A stretch of DNA of 64,000 bases from Acidobacteria bacterium UBA2990 (GTDB taxonomy: Bacteria > Acidobacteriota > Vicinamibacteria > Vicinamibacterales > UBA8438), in NCBI GenBank assembly GCA_002347025.1, contig DEAE01000024.1, positions 543,096 to 607,095 on the forward strand, in the 5' to 3' direction. A model generated the notes under the pieces. The model saw only the letters and a list, made by a program, of their open reading frames with translations. It searched no databases and had not been told where the DNA came from. How positions within the stretch are numbered: position 1 is the stretch's first letter; each line of letters begins with the position of its first letter. The translations under genes were made by a program, and so were the position numbers. Below are positions 8,434 through 16,409 of this stretch, in pieces.

Positions 8434-9782
8434 TCATTACGAAGAAAACTCTTGCGCGTCGGACTATGTTACGTGGTGTGGGTGCAGCGCTGGCGTTGCC
8501 AATGCTCGATGCGATGGTTCCGGCGTTGTCTGGTATTTCTGGTCGGGCGGCTGAGCCGGTCCGGCGTTTGGGTTGGGTCTACAGTCCTAATGGTATGGCG
8601 ATGGATGCGTGGACGCCTGCCGCAACGGAGTCCCTGGAGTTGTCTACTGTGTTGAGTCCACTTGCATCGTACCGTGAGCAGACGGTCGTGGTTAGTGGGT
8701 TGGCTCAAGGCCAGGCTGAGGCGCTTGGGGACGGAAATGGTGAGCACACACGGGCGACCGCGACATGGTTGAACGGCGTGCATCCTCGTGAAACAGAAGG
8801 TGCTGATGTCCGCGCTGGCAAGACAGTTGATCAGATCGCGGCGGACCAACTTGGGCGTACCACACCGCTCAGTTCGCTGGAACTCGCTATCGACCAAGAC
8901 TTTCTGGTCGGGAGTTGCGATAACGGATACAGCTGCATCTACATGAACACCATTTCCTGGCGAGATGAAACGACACCGCTGCCGATGCAAAACAATCCGC
9001 GCGTTGTTTTCGAGCGACTCTTTGGCGAAGCTGGCTCTACGGCAAACCGACAATCGGAATTCCGGAAGGACCGCAGCATTCTCGATGCCATCACGAGTGA
9101 CTTGGCGCGGTTGCAGCGTGAAGTTGGTTTGAGTGATCGAGCTCGCGTTACGCAGTACCTTGATGCAGTTCGCGCCATTGAGCGTCGTATTCAACTGTCA
9201 GAGCAGAACGATACAGAATTGCCAGAACTTGAACGTCCCGTTGGCATTCCGGAGTCGTATCGGGAGCACGTTGAGCTGATGTTTGATCTGATGGCCTTGG
9301 CGTATCAGGTTGATATGACTCGGGTCTTCACTTTCATGCTGGGGCGTGAATTAAATGGGCGCGCTTATCCGGAGATCGGAATTCCTGAGTCACACCATGG
9401 CTTATCCCATCATCGTGATGACCCAACAAAACTTGCTCAGCTTGCCAAGATCAACGCCTACCATGTCTCTCTATTTAGGCACTTTCTTGATCAGCTGGAA
9501 AATACCCCAGATGGCGACGGGTCCCTTCTGGACCATTCGTTGCTGCTGTATGGTGCAGCGTTAAGTGATAGTAATAAGCATTTGCATTTTGATCTTCCAC
9601 TGTTGTTGGTAGGTGGGGGTGCAGGGCAGCTCCAAGGTGGACGTCACCTCCAATACCCGCGAGACACCCCGATGACGAATCTGCTGGTTAGTCAGCTTGA
9701 TAAAGCGGGTGTTCGATTGGATGACGGTTTAGGTGACAGCACCGGCCGGCTTGTGGAACTGGCCCCCTTGGCAAGCGTCTAA
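8430..9782 (+). CDS. DUF1552 domain protein with Tat-like leader
   Basis: A 450-residue protein whose N-terminus (KKTLARRTMLRGVGAALALPML) contains an RRTMLRG stretch resembling a twin-arginine signal. The body has the DUF1552 features: GWVYSPNGMAMDAWTP, then SELSTV-like and VVSGLAQGQAE blocks, HTRATATWLNG, and LLLYGAALSDSNKHLHFDLP near the C-terminus. Members are almost always found directly beside DUF1592 cytochrome proteins, as here, with an ATGA overlap showing co-translation. They resemble the DUF1501/sulfatase-like superfamily, and the pair is thought to act in the periplasm. The biochemical role is unknown. Confidence 0.9.
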   Translation: MIITKKTLARRTMLRGVGAALALPMLDAMVPALSGISGRAAEPVRRLGWVYSPNGMAMDAWTPAATESLELSTVLSPLASYREQTVVVSGLAQGQAEALGDGNGEHTRATATWLNGVHPRETEGADVRAGKTVDQIAADQLGRTTPLSSLELAIDQDFLVGSCDNGYSCIYMNTISWRDETTPLPMQNNPRVVFERLFGEAGSTANRQSEFRKDRSILDAITSDLARLQREVGLSDRARVTQYLDAVRAIERRIQLSEQNDTELPELERPVGIPESYREHVELMFDLMALAYQVDMTRVFTFMLGRELNGRAYPEIGIPESHHGLSHHRDDPTKLAQLAKINAYHVSLFRHFLDQLENTPDGDGSLLDHSLLLYGAALSDSNKHLHFDLPLLLVGGGAGQLQGGRHLQYPRDTPMTNLLVSQLDKAGVRLDDGLGDSTGRLVELAPLASV

Positions 9783-9809
9783 ACGAACTGCAATATTGAG
9801 GTTGAGCGA

Positions 9810-11246
9810 ATGACTAATCGGCTCGGCTCGCGAGGGTTGTGGCGTTGCATGAGAATCCTGAAAATTTCTGTGGCTACGTTCTTGATGTCTGTCTGCGTGT
9901 TGGGAGTTTCTAGTCATTCGAGAGCCCAGTCTGGTAACTCAGATGAGGTTAACGCTCACGCCGAACTACATCAGGCAGCGCATAGTGGGGATGTAGTGTC
10001 GCTTCAACTGGCGCTTGATGAAGGTGTGGATCCAAACATGCCGAATCGTTTTGGTGTCACGCCCTTGGCGTTGGCCTGCAGAGGCGGCCATGCTGCGATT
10101 GTCAATCTGCTGCTGGATGCAGGTGCAGACGCCAATCAGGCCTCGCCCACCGGTGAGACTCCATTGATGGTGGCTGCACGGACTGGGGTAGTGGGCAGTG
10201 TGGTGTCTCTGTTGGAACATGGTGCCGATCCGATGGCTCGAGAGAGTTGGTTGGGGCAGACTGCGTTGATGTGGGCTGCTGCCGAACGGCATGCCAGTGT
10301 CGTGGCGCCATTGATCGAGGGCGGTGCTGACGTGGATAGTCGCTCAGATGCCGGTTTTACGCCGCTCATGTTTGCGACGCGGCTCGGGCACATTGAGACA
10401 GTGGACGCGTTGCTTGATGCAGGGGCAGATATTCACCAAACTCTGCCGGATGGTACCAGTGCGCTGGTAGTGGCCGTTATTAATGCGCACTACGATTTGG
10501 CGGTCCACCTGTTAGAGCGTGGTGCCGATCCGAATGCTTCTGAACAAGGTTGGACCGCGCTGCACCAGCTTGTCTGGACACGACGACCAAATACGAACAA
10601 GAACCAGCATAATCCATCCCCACGGCAAAGTGGACGGGTAACAGATCTTGAGTTGGTCAAGTCTCTGGTCCTGCACGGAGCAGACGTCAACGCGCGGCAA
10701 ACGAAGGAACCCCGAGACGGTTATCGGAATAAGTTGAACCGTATTGATGCGACGCCATTTCTGCTCGCAGCGAAGGTTGTCGACCTCGAATTGATGGGTC
10801 TTCTCCTTGACCTTGGTGCTGACCCTCTGTTGACCAATGAGGATGGCACGACGGCGCTGCTTGTGGCTGCAGGTGTTTCAGTGTGGCCGAATGAAAGTGC
10901 TGGGACGAAGGAAGAAGCACTTGAAGCCGTGAAGTTGATGATCGAACTTGGAGATGAAGTGACTACCATTGATAGTCACGGCGATACCGCACTGCATGGG
11001 TCGGTTATGCGAGACGCCAAGGAACTGACATTGTTTTTGCTTGAGCAGGGCGCGCCGCTTAACCACATTAACGAATGTGGGTGGACACCGTTGACGATTG
11101 CCCAAGGTGTGTTCTATGGGAATCTCGGACGACGTTTCCCCGAACTGGAGGTGGAGTTGCTTGAACTGGGCGCCATTTCACCCAAAGCTCCTGGAAGCCC
11201 AACGCAGTTTCTGGAACTTGGATATCCAGCAAGATGTAGTCGCTGA
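9810..11246 (+). CDS. Exported ankyrin-repeat protein
   Basis: A 478-residue protein built almost wholly of ankyrin repeats after a signal segment (ATFLMSVCVLGVSSHSRAQ). About ten repeats of roughly 33 residues are visible, with the G-x-TPL-x-A-A-x-x-G-H pattern (for example GVTPLALACRGGHAAIVNLLLDAGADAN and then FTPLMFATRLGHIETVDALLDAGAD), plus an irregular longer insert near residues 255-275. Ankyrins bind other proteins; here the partner may be the DUF1592/DUF1552 pair encoded 28 bp upstream, because this trio recurs in acidobacterial genomes. The start at 9810 has GAGG 8 bases upstream; an ATG at 9849 would place the signal peptide right at the start and is a real alternative. Confidence 0.85.
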   Translation: MTNRLGSRGLWRCMRILKISVATFLMSVCVLGVSSHSRAQSGNSDEVNAHAELHQAAHSGDVVSLQLALDEGVDPNMPNRFGVTPLALACRGGHAAIVNLLLDAGADANQASPTGETPLMVAARTGVVGSVVSLLEHGADPMARESWLGQTALMWAAAERHASVVAPLIEGGADVDSRSDAGFTPLMFATRLGHIETVDALLDAGADIHQTLPDGTSALVVAVINAHYDLAVHLLERGADPNASEQGWTALHQLVWTRRPNTNKNQHNPSPRQSGRVTDLELVKSLVLHGADVNARQTKEPRDGYRNKLNRIDATPFLLAAKVVDLELMGLLLDLGADPLLTNEDGTTALLVAAGVSVWPNESAGTKEEALEAVKLMIELGDEVTTIDSHGDTALHGSVMRDAKELTLFLLEQGAPLNHINECGWTPLTIAQGVFYGNLGRRFPELEVELLELGAISPKAPGSPTQFLELGYPARCSR

Positions 11247-11596
11247 TTTCTAGGGACTTCGAAAGCTAAGCTGGCTGAGATATCCACCGGGAAGACTAGG
11301 GCCTTCGATTTTGTTGAATGGTCTGGTGAAGGGTCTTTCTAGGGCATGTGGTTCAACTTGCGAGCGAGGTGGGTCACTGTCATCCTCGGACAGAGGGGCG
11401 GACTTCCCGAAGTTGGCGAAACAGTCAATAGTGCCAAGCACTCCATGCCCTGGGCTGGGTCAGTCCTGATCTGCAGTGAACCCAGGTGAGCCTCTGCTAT
11501 CTATAATTGTGGTTCATTTGTGTCCTGGTTCCAGCAAGAGGGTGGTGCAAAGCTTGGCCGGAGTAGAGTCGGTGATATCTGTGATGGGAGGGAGCA
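11247..11596. other. Non-coding gap of 350 bp
   Basis: No reading frame with a recognisable product and no clear hairpin with a T-run was found. It separates the ankyrin gene from the remnant of an MBL-fold gene and may itself contain decayed sequence. Confidence 0.5.
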
Positions 11597-11972
11597 ATGA
11601 GACGTACTGTGTGTCTGGGAATCCTTACTTTATTGGGGTAGCCGTAGCGAGCAACGAGGCTCGGCAGGAACGGGCGAATCTTGTGGTTCACCAAGTATCC
11701 GAGAGTCTCTACATGGTGGCCAATGACCCAGAGGAGCAGGGGATGCGCAGCGGTGGGAACACCGCCGTATTTGTGATGTCCTCCGGTGGCTCGTCGATAC
11801 AAGAATCTTGGGCTACGGCCAGGACATTCTGGCCGTAGTCGACCAGATTACCGATAAACCCGTGACAACAATCATAAATACACACACTCATTATGACCAC
11901 AGCGGAGGGAACGTCGAGTTTCCGGACACAGTCGATTTCGTGGTGCATGAGAACACAGTGGCTTTCAGGTGA
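11597..11972 (+). pseudogene. Broken MBL-fold metallo-hydrolase gene, frameshifted and 3'-truncated
   Basis: A good ribosome site (GGGAGGGA, about 5 bases before the ATG at 11597) begins MRRTVCLGILTLLG, a signal peptide that hits a stop. After one missing base in the GGGG run near 11636 the frame continues VAVASNEARQ, then SLYMVANDPEEQ and SGGNTAVFVMSSGG. A second missing base near 11785 restores LVDTRILGYGQDILAVV, then TTIINTHTHYDHSGGNVEF, which carries the metal-binding HxHxDH motif. The frame stops at 11972, after roughly a third of a usual MBL enzyme; no continuation is visible before the next gene. A dead or mis-sequenced relative of exported hydrolases such as the one at 22304-23368. 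Confidence 0.75.
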
Positions 11973-12063
11973 CTGAGGATCGGCTGCGTTCAGTTGCGCA
12001 ACATGTATTCGACGGGCAGTAACTTGCAAAGCATCACTGTTGTTAGGTAGCTCTGCTGAGAAC

Positions 12064-14166
12064 TTAGAGGTCTCCGAATCCTTTGCCGGTTTTGGCCAAT
12101 TGCTGCAGCAAGGGAGCTGGTTCCAGCCATGCCCCATGTTGGTCATGGAGGCGGCTCATGCCGTCATAAACCACCTTTAACCCGATCGTGTCGGCCCAGT
12201 GCATCGGGCCGCCTCGATAGCGGGGAAAACCATAGCCGTACATCCAGATGATGTCGATATCACTGGCTCGCAAGGCTAAGCCCTCGTCAAGGATCTTTGC
12301 GCCCTCGTTAATCAGAGGATAGAGACACCGGGTGAGAATTTCTTGTTCGGTTACTGGGCGCCTGGTGATTCCCTGTTCTTCGGAAATTGATTCGATAAGC
12401 TCTCTAATTGCATCGTCAGGAATCGGTGTTCGGCTTCCGGTTTGGTATCGGAACCAGCCAGCGCCGGTTTTTTGCCCGAACCGTGCTAGTTCACAGACTC
12501 GATCAGCCAGGGTGGAATACCGGAGGTGGGCGGGTCTGTTTGCTGCTTGCTGCTTGCGTATCCGCCAGCCCACATCGAGTCCAGCTAAGTCCCCCATTGC
12601 GTAGGGGCCCATCGGCATGCCAAAGTCATATATCACCTTGTCAATCTGTTCGGGGAGTGCGCCTTCTTCAAGCAAGAAATCAGCCTGACGACGATAGGCA
12701 TAGAGCATCCGATTGCCGACGAAACCGTTGCACACGCCAACCAACACTCCGATCTTTGAAAGTCGTTTGGATAATTTCATGATCGTGGCTATGGTTTCTG
12801 ACGACGAGTGGTCTGTGCGAACGTTTTCCATCAGCTTCATCACGTTGGCTGGACTGAAGAAGTGAGTTCCGATGACTCGTTCAGGTCGGTTGGTAGCGGC
12901 TGCGATTTCGTTGATGTTGAGGGTTGAGGTATTGGTTGCAAGGATCGCTTCAGGTTTGCAGGCGCCGTCCAGCCTTCGGAAGACGTCTTTCTTGACAGCC
13001 ATATCTTCGAATGCCGCTTCGATGACGACATCAGCTTGGTTGAGGTCACCAGGGTGAAGTGTAGTTTTGATTAGTCTGAGCCGGCTATTCATATCGCTTT
13101 GTGCGAGCCGTCCCTTGGACACAGTTGCCGCGTAGTGTTTCTTTATGAGGTCCAATCCTTTATCGAGGGCCTCTTGTGAGGTCTCAAGGATTGTCACCGG
13201 GATATCGGCATTAGCGAAGTTCATCGCGATACCACTGCCCATTGTGCCGCATCCGACAACCGCAGCTTGCTGGACGGTGCGAGTTGCAGTGGTCTTGGGT
13301 ACATCAGGAATTTTGCCTGCCTCGCGCTCGGCGAAGAATGCGTGCCGCTGGGCCCGTGATTGATCCGAATTTACCAATCGCAAGAATGTTTGTCGCTCGG
13401 TAGCGAGTCCTTCTAGGAACGGCTGGGATACCGCTGCTTCTATACAGTCGATGCAGGCGTAGGGGGCCTCAAAGCCTCGAGCCCGCTTAGTTAACTGTTC
13501 TCGAATCTGCTGAAAAACATCAGGGTTCCTGCGGATGTCATCAAGGTGGTTGTCCAGATCTGATGCCCGACGGATCAGGCTGGGGCGTTCGACCATTCGC
13601 AACGCTTGGGCAATTGCTTGGTCGACGATAGAGCTGTCGACAATCTCATCAATGATACCGAGCTTGAGTGCTTCACTGGCTGTGACAACGCGACCGCTGG
13701 TGATGAGGTCCAAGGCTGCGGTGATCCCTATAAGCCTAGGCAACCGCTGGGTTCCTCCGGCGCCAGGGATAATGCCCAGGGTCACTTCAGGCAAGCCCAT
13801 CCGTGTGTCAGCTGTTGCCAACCGCGCGTGGCAGCCGAGAGCTAGTTCGCATCCGCCGCCGAGCGCGACACCATGGAGGGCGGCGACGATGGGTTTTTTG
13901 GATGCTTCGATTAGAGTGATCAGTTCTGGAAGAGTGGGTGTTTCTGGTGGCGGTGCCTGTCCGAACTCACGAATATCAGCGCCACCACTGAACATCTTTC
14001 CAGTTCCCACTAAAACTAGCGCTTGCACGGCACTGTCGTCTAGTGTGAACCGTAGTATCGTCATAAGGCTGGTGCGTAGCGCGAAGCCCAGCCCGTTAAC
14101 TGGCGGGTTGTTTAGTGCGATTACGGCTACACTACCTCGCTTCGACACGGTGACTGAGTCAGGCAT
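12064..14166 (-). CDS. Bifunctional enoyl-CoA hydratase / 3-hydroxyacyl-CoA dehydrogenase (FadB/FadJ-like)
   Basis: A 700-residue beta-oxidation enzyme. The N-terminal third is a crotonase domain (MFSGGADIREF near 60, LGGGCELALGCHARLA near 105, and the catalytic-Glu block GLPEVTLGIIPGAGGTQRL near 125). A Rossmann NAD site (VVGCGTMGSGIAMNFA) lies near 300, followed by the dehydrogenase catalytic block ATNTSTLNINEIA and HFFSPANVMKLME near 430, and two C-terminal 3HCDH helical domains. It hydrates trans-2-enoyl-CoA and oxidises the 3-hydroxyacyl-CoA in the cytoplasm. No thiolase gene follows. The ATG shares one base with the stop of the symporter gene upstream, so translation is probably coupled. 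A TTG directly before the ATG is not needed as start. Confidence 0.93.
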   Translation of the reverse strand: MPDSVTVSKRGSVAVIALNNPPVNGLGFALRTSLMTILRFTLDDSAVQALVLVGTGKMFSGGADIREFGQAPPPETPTLPELITLIEASKKPIVAALHGVALGGGCELALGCHARLATADTRMGLPEVTLGIIPGAGGTQRLPRLIGITAALDLITSGRVVTASEALKLGIIDEIVDSSIVDQAIAQALRMVERPSLIRRASDLDNHLDDIRRNPDVFQQIREQLTKRARGFEAPYACIDCIEAAVSQPFLEGLATERQTFLRLVNSDQSRAQRHAFFAEREAGKIPDVPKTTATRTVQQAAVVGCGTMGSGIAMNFANADIPVTILETSQEALDKGLDLIKKHYAATVSKGRLAQSDMNSRLRLIKTTLHPGDLNQADVVIEAAFEDMAVKKDVFRRLDGACKPEAILATNTSTLNINEIAAATNRPERVIGTHFFSPANVMKLMENVRTDHSSSETIATIMKLSKRLSKIGVLVGVCNGFVGNRMLYAYRRQADFLLEEGALPEQIDKVIYDFGMPMGPYAMGDLAGLDVGWRIRKQQAANRPAHLRYSTLADRVCELARFGQKTGAGWFRYQTGSRTPIPDDAIRELIESISEEQGITRRPVTEQEILTRCLYPLINEGAKILDEGLALRASDIDIIWMYGYGFPRYRGGPMHWADTIGLKVVYDGMSRLHDQHGAWLEPAPLLQQLAKTGKGFGDL

Positions 14167-15722
14167 CAATGGTCCTTCTCGGTGGATGATTGCTCGGAGA
14201 GCTTCAGGTAGAAGGCTTTTTGGCCAACCGAGCTTCGGGTTAGCAAAGACACGGCCGGCACAACGAACAATGGAATGAAGAAGGTTAGATATGATGGGTC
14301 AATGGTTTCTTCCCAAGCTGTCAAGCTGGAGATAACGAGGCGGAGTAGAGTGCTTTCCGAACCTGCCGGTGTGGTGGTTTGCAGGACAAGCGCGGCTTTG
14401 GTGAGTGCGAACCAGACCAATCCGGCAGCGTAGCCGCTCAGCATGCCCCAGTAAACCCCTTGTTCCGTGGTAGATCGCCAGTATAGAAGGAACGCCACAG
14501 AAACAGCTGGTGGAACCACCATTGCGAATCCGAAGAGCAGTAAATCAAGAATGGACACCGTAGTATAGGTAGCGACAATCCAGGCAGCCAACGCAGCGGC
14601 CAATGCGTAAACAGTTGTGGTAATACGATAGGCCTTCAGTTGTTGGCGCGGCGAAGATTGCTCGGAGACCGGCAACCAGTCTCGGACGATCATTGTTGCA
14701 CTTGAGAGCAGGATCGGGCCACCGGATGAGATAACGGCTGCCAGTACGGCAGCTAGGGCTACTCCGCCAATGACAGGGCTGATTTCAGTGGCTAAGGTGG
14801 TGAGGTTCCGATAGCCACTGAGGCCCGTGTCGAGACCATAGCGAGCAGCCGTGAGAATGCCGATGAGTCCAGCAAGCATCGGCATTAGGGCTGCAATTGT
14901 TCCTGCAAGTAAGAAGGCAGGTGCTATATTTCGTTCATCTTTGGCAGCGGTCGAATAGTTTGTGTAGACGGAGGCCGCTGGCGTGTGCACGACGGTAGCA
15001 AAGAACATCCCAAAGATTGGTAGCCACCCGCTACCTGTGAATTGCCACCAACTTGCGGCGTTACGTGAGTTACGGACGAGATGATTGTCGACGGTTGAGA
15101 CCACGGTGGTCCACCCGCCTAGGTGTTCAATTCCTATCAGTCCCACCGCAAGCAGACCGACCAATACTACTGTGCAGTGAATGACATTAGTAATTGCCGT
15201 TCCCCATAGTCCTCCCATTGAGACATAGCTTGCGAAGACCATGGCTGCAACGATGACTCCACCGAACAGGGGTAGCGGTGTCAGCGTGCTGAGGATGACA
15301 GCAATCACGTAGGCTTCGATGAGATTGACAATGGCGTACTCAGTTTGGACGCACAGGCTCGTGAGCCGCTGGCATCGCTTCCGACCAAATCGGATTGAGA
15401 ATAACTCGCCGACCGTATGCAACTTTAAGCGGCGGTAATAAACTCCAAAGAAAAGACCAACGATAGCAAGAGCTAGAAATGCATTGATGCCATACCACCA
15501 CAAATTCCACACTCCGCCGCTAATGACATCTCCAGCGACACCGTAGGTGCCTGCGCCGCCAATTCTAGTGCCAGCGACGCCGAAGGCAACCATCGTTGTT
15601 GACATGCCTCCGCTAGCCACGGTCCAGCCGTGAGCATTCCTGGCTCTACTGGTCATCAGGGTGCCGATACTGGTAGCTAGCACCAGATAGATGCCGATGG
15701 TGGCCAGCAAGATACCGTCCAT
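14166..15722 (-). CDS. Sodium:solute symporter family (SSS) transporter
   Basis: A 518-residue integral membrane protein with about 13 hydrophobic segments. It starts MDGILLATIGIYLVLATSIG and shows the SSS hallmarks: WTVASGGMSTTMVAFGVAGTRIGGAGTYGVAGD in the first helices, a GGLWGTAITNVIHC segment and a KAYRITTTVYAL segment near residue 375. Family members couple sodium entry to import of sugars, amino acids, carboxylates or nucleosides. Its position between the UGSC selenoprotein gene (100 bp away) and the FadB-like gene (1-base overlap), with a nucleoside hydrolase further upstream, hints at a shared catabolic substrate, but the sequence does not name it. Confidence 0.9.
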   Translation of the reverse strand: MDGILLATIGIYLVLATSIGTLMTSRARNAHGWTVASGGMSTTMVAFGVAGTRIGGAGTYGVAGDVISGGVWNLWWYGINAFLALAIVGLFFGVYYRRLKLHTVGELFSIRFGRKRCQRLTSLCVQTEYAIVNLIEAYVIAVILSTLTPLPLFGGVIVAAMVFASYVSMGGLWGTAITNVIHCTVVLVGLLAVGLIGIEHLGGWTTVVSTVDNHLVRNSRNAASWWQFTGSGWLPIFGMFFATVVHTPAASVYTNYSTAAKDERNIAPAFLLAGTIAALMPMLAGLIGILTAARYGLDTGLSGYRNLTTLATEISPVIGGVALAAVLAAVISSGGPILLSSATMIVRDWLPVSEQSSPRQQLKAYRITTTVYALAAALAAWIVATYTTVSILDLLLFGFAMVVPPAVSVAFLLYWRSTTEQGVYWGMLSGYAAGLVWFALTKAALVLQTTTPAGSESTLLRLVISSLTAWEETIDPSYLTFFIPLFVVPAVSLLTRSSVGQKAFYLKLSEQSSTEKDH

Positions 15723-15822
15723 GAATGGTGAGTGTGGCTTTGAGGGGAGTTAAGTCTTGGTCGCGAACAGGCTATGGCAGATAGGATACGCCAAGATGGT
15801 GGAATGTTCGCTGTCTGTGATG

Positions 15823-16362
15823 TTAAGGATGAGTAGTGAGTGAAGCAAGTATTAGTCTGATTGCTTCGCGTGCCTTCTCGCGCATTTCCTCGTCAGTGGC
15901 ATCTTGTATTGGGTGCTGGACGAACACGGACCCAGCGGCGAGTTCTGGGAGGCCTAATGCAGCGGCCTGAGTTTTGGCTGCTGCTTTGAATTCTGAAGAT
16001 GCCACCATGACCGTCGGAATGCCACGGCTTTCGTAGTCGACTAGGTCGTGCACACTGCACGACGTGCAAGATCCTCAATCGGCGAGGGCTTGAATTACCG
16101 CCTGACAGCTGGCTCCAACCTCATCGCGTAAGTTAGCTGGTGTTGGTTTGGTGTAGGTTGGCTTGCGCAACCGGATGATGTCGAGTGTGGGCAGTTGCTG
16201 CCTGACGAGTCGTTCGAGCTCGTCGCAGAAGACGTCCCCCCGTGGTTTTGAAATGTCAATTATGCCCAGTGTACCCTGTAGCTGATCTGGACGTGTTGCA
16301 AGCTGCCGCCCTATTGGTTCGATCTCGTTAGTCGGGTCGAGAATCACAATTGAATCTTTCAT
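15823..16362 (-). CDS. UGSC-family selenoprotein (in-frame TGA = selenocysteine)
   Basis: Read through an in-frame TGA at 16075-16077, this is one 179-residue protein. Residues 1-95 run from MKDSIVILDPTNEIEP to QAVIQALAD; residue 96 is the TGA; then GSCTSC, and then HDLVDYESRGIPTVMVASSEF to the end at 15823. The motif around the TGA is U-G-S-C, the hallmark of the known UGSC (seleno)protein family, so the Sec and Cys99 probably form a redox pair. AGGGG lies 5 bases before the ATG. A strong hairpin follows the TGA (separate entry). The domain has an alternating beta/alpha look, with a conserved substrate-site-like GIPTVMVASSEF after the motif. Genes on both sides are on the same strand at 47 and 100 bp. 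The substrate is unknown. Confidence 0.9.
16045..16063 (-). promoter_or_regulatory. Bacterial SECIS hairpin of the UGSC selenoprotein gene
   Basis: On the transcript, 11 bases after the UGA, GUCGUGCA pairs perfectly with UGCACGAC around a GUG loop (8 bp stem). Counting U of UGA as 1, the loop is G23-U24-G25. In E. coli fdhF the SelB-binding loop bases are G23 and U24, so both spacing and loop agree with a bacterial selenocysteine insertion element. The sequence is read directly; SelB binding is inference. Confidence 0.85.
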
Positions 16363-16409
16363 GCCTACCCCTCAGTTCCGAGCCTGTCTGACGATCACTC
16401 TAACATCTC

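Noticed and set aside
8469..9194. Long minus-strand frame of 241 codons
   Set aside because: Antisense shadow of the DUF1552 gene, whose motifs and ATGA overlap with the upstream gene are clear.
13535..14278. Plus-strand frame of 247 codons
   Set aside because: Antisense shadow of the FadB-like gene; Ser/Arg-rich composition typical of mirrored coding sequence.
16075..16077. TGA as a nonsense mutation splitting a gene into two pseudogene halves
   Set aside because: The TGA is exactly at the U of U-G-S-C, the frame is the same on both sides, and a SECIS-type hairpin follows at the right distance. Read-through as selenocysteine explains all three.
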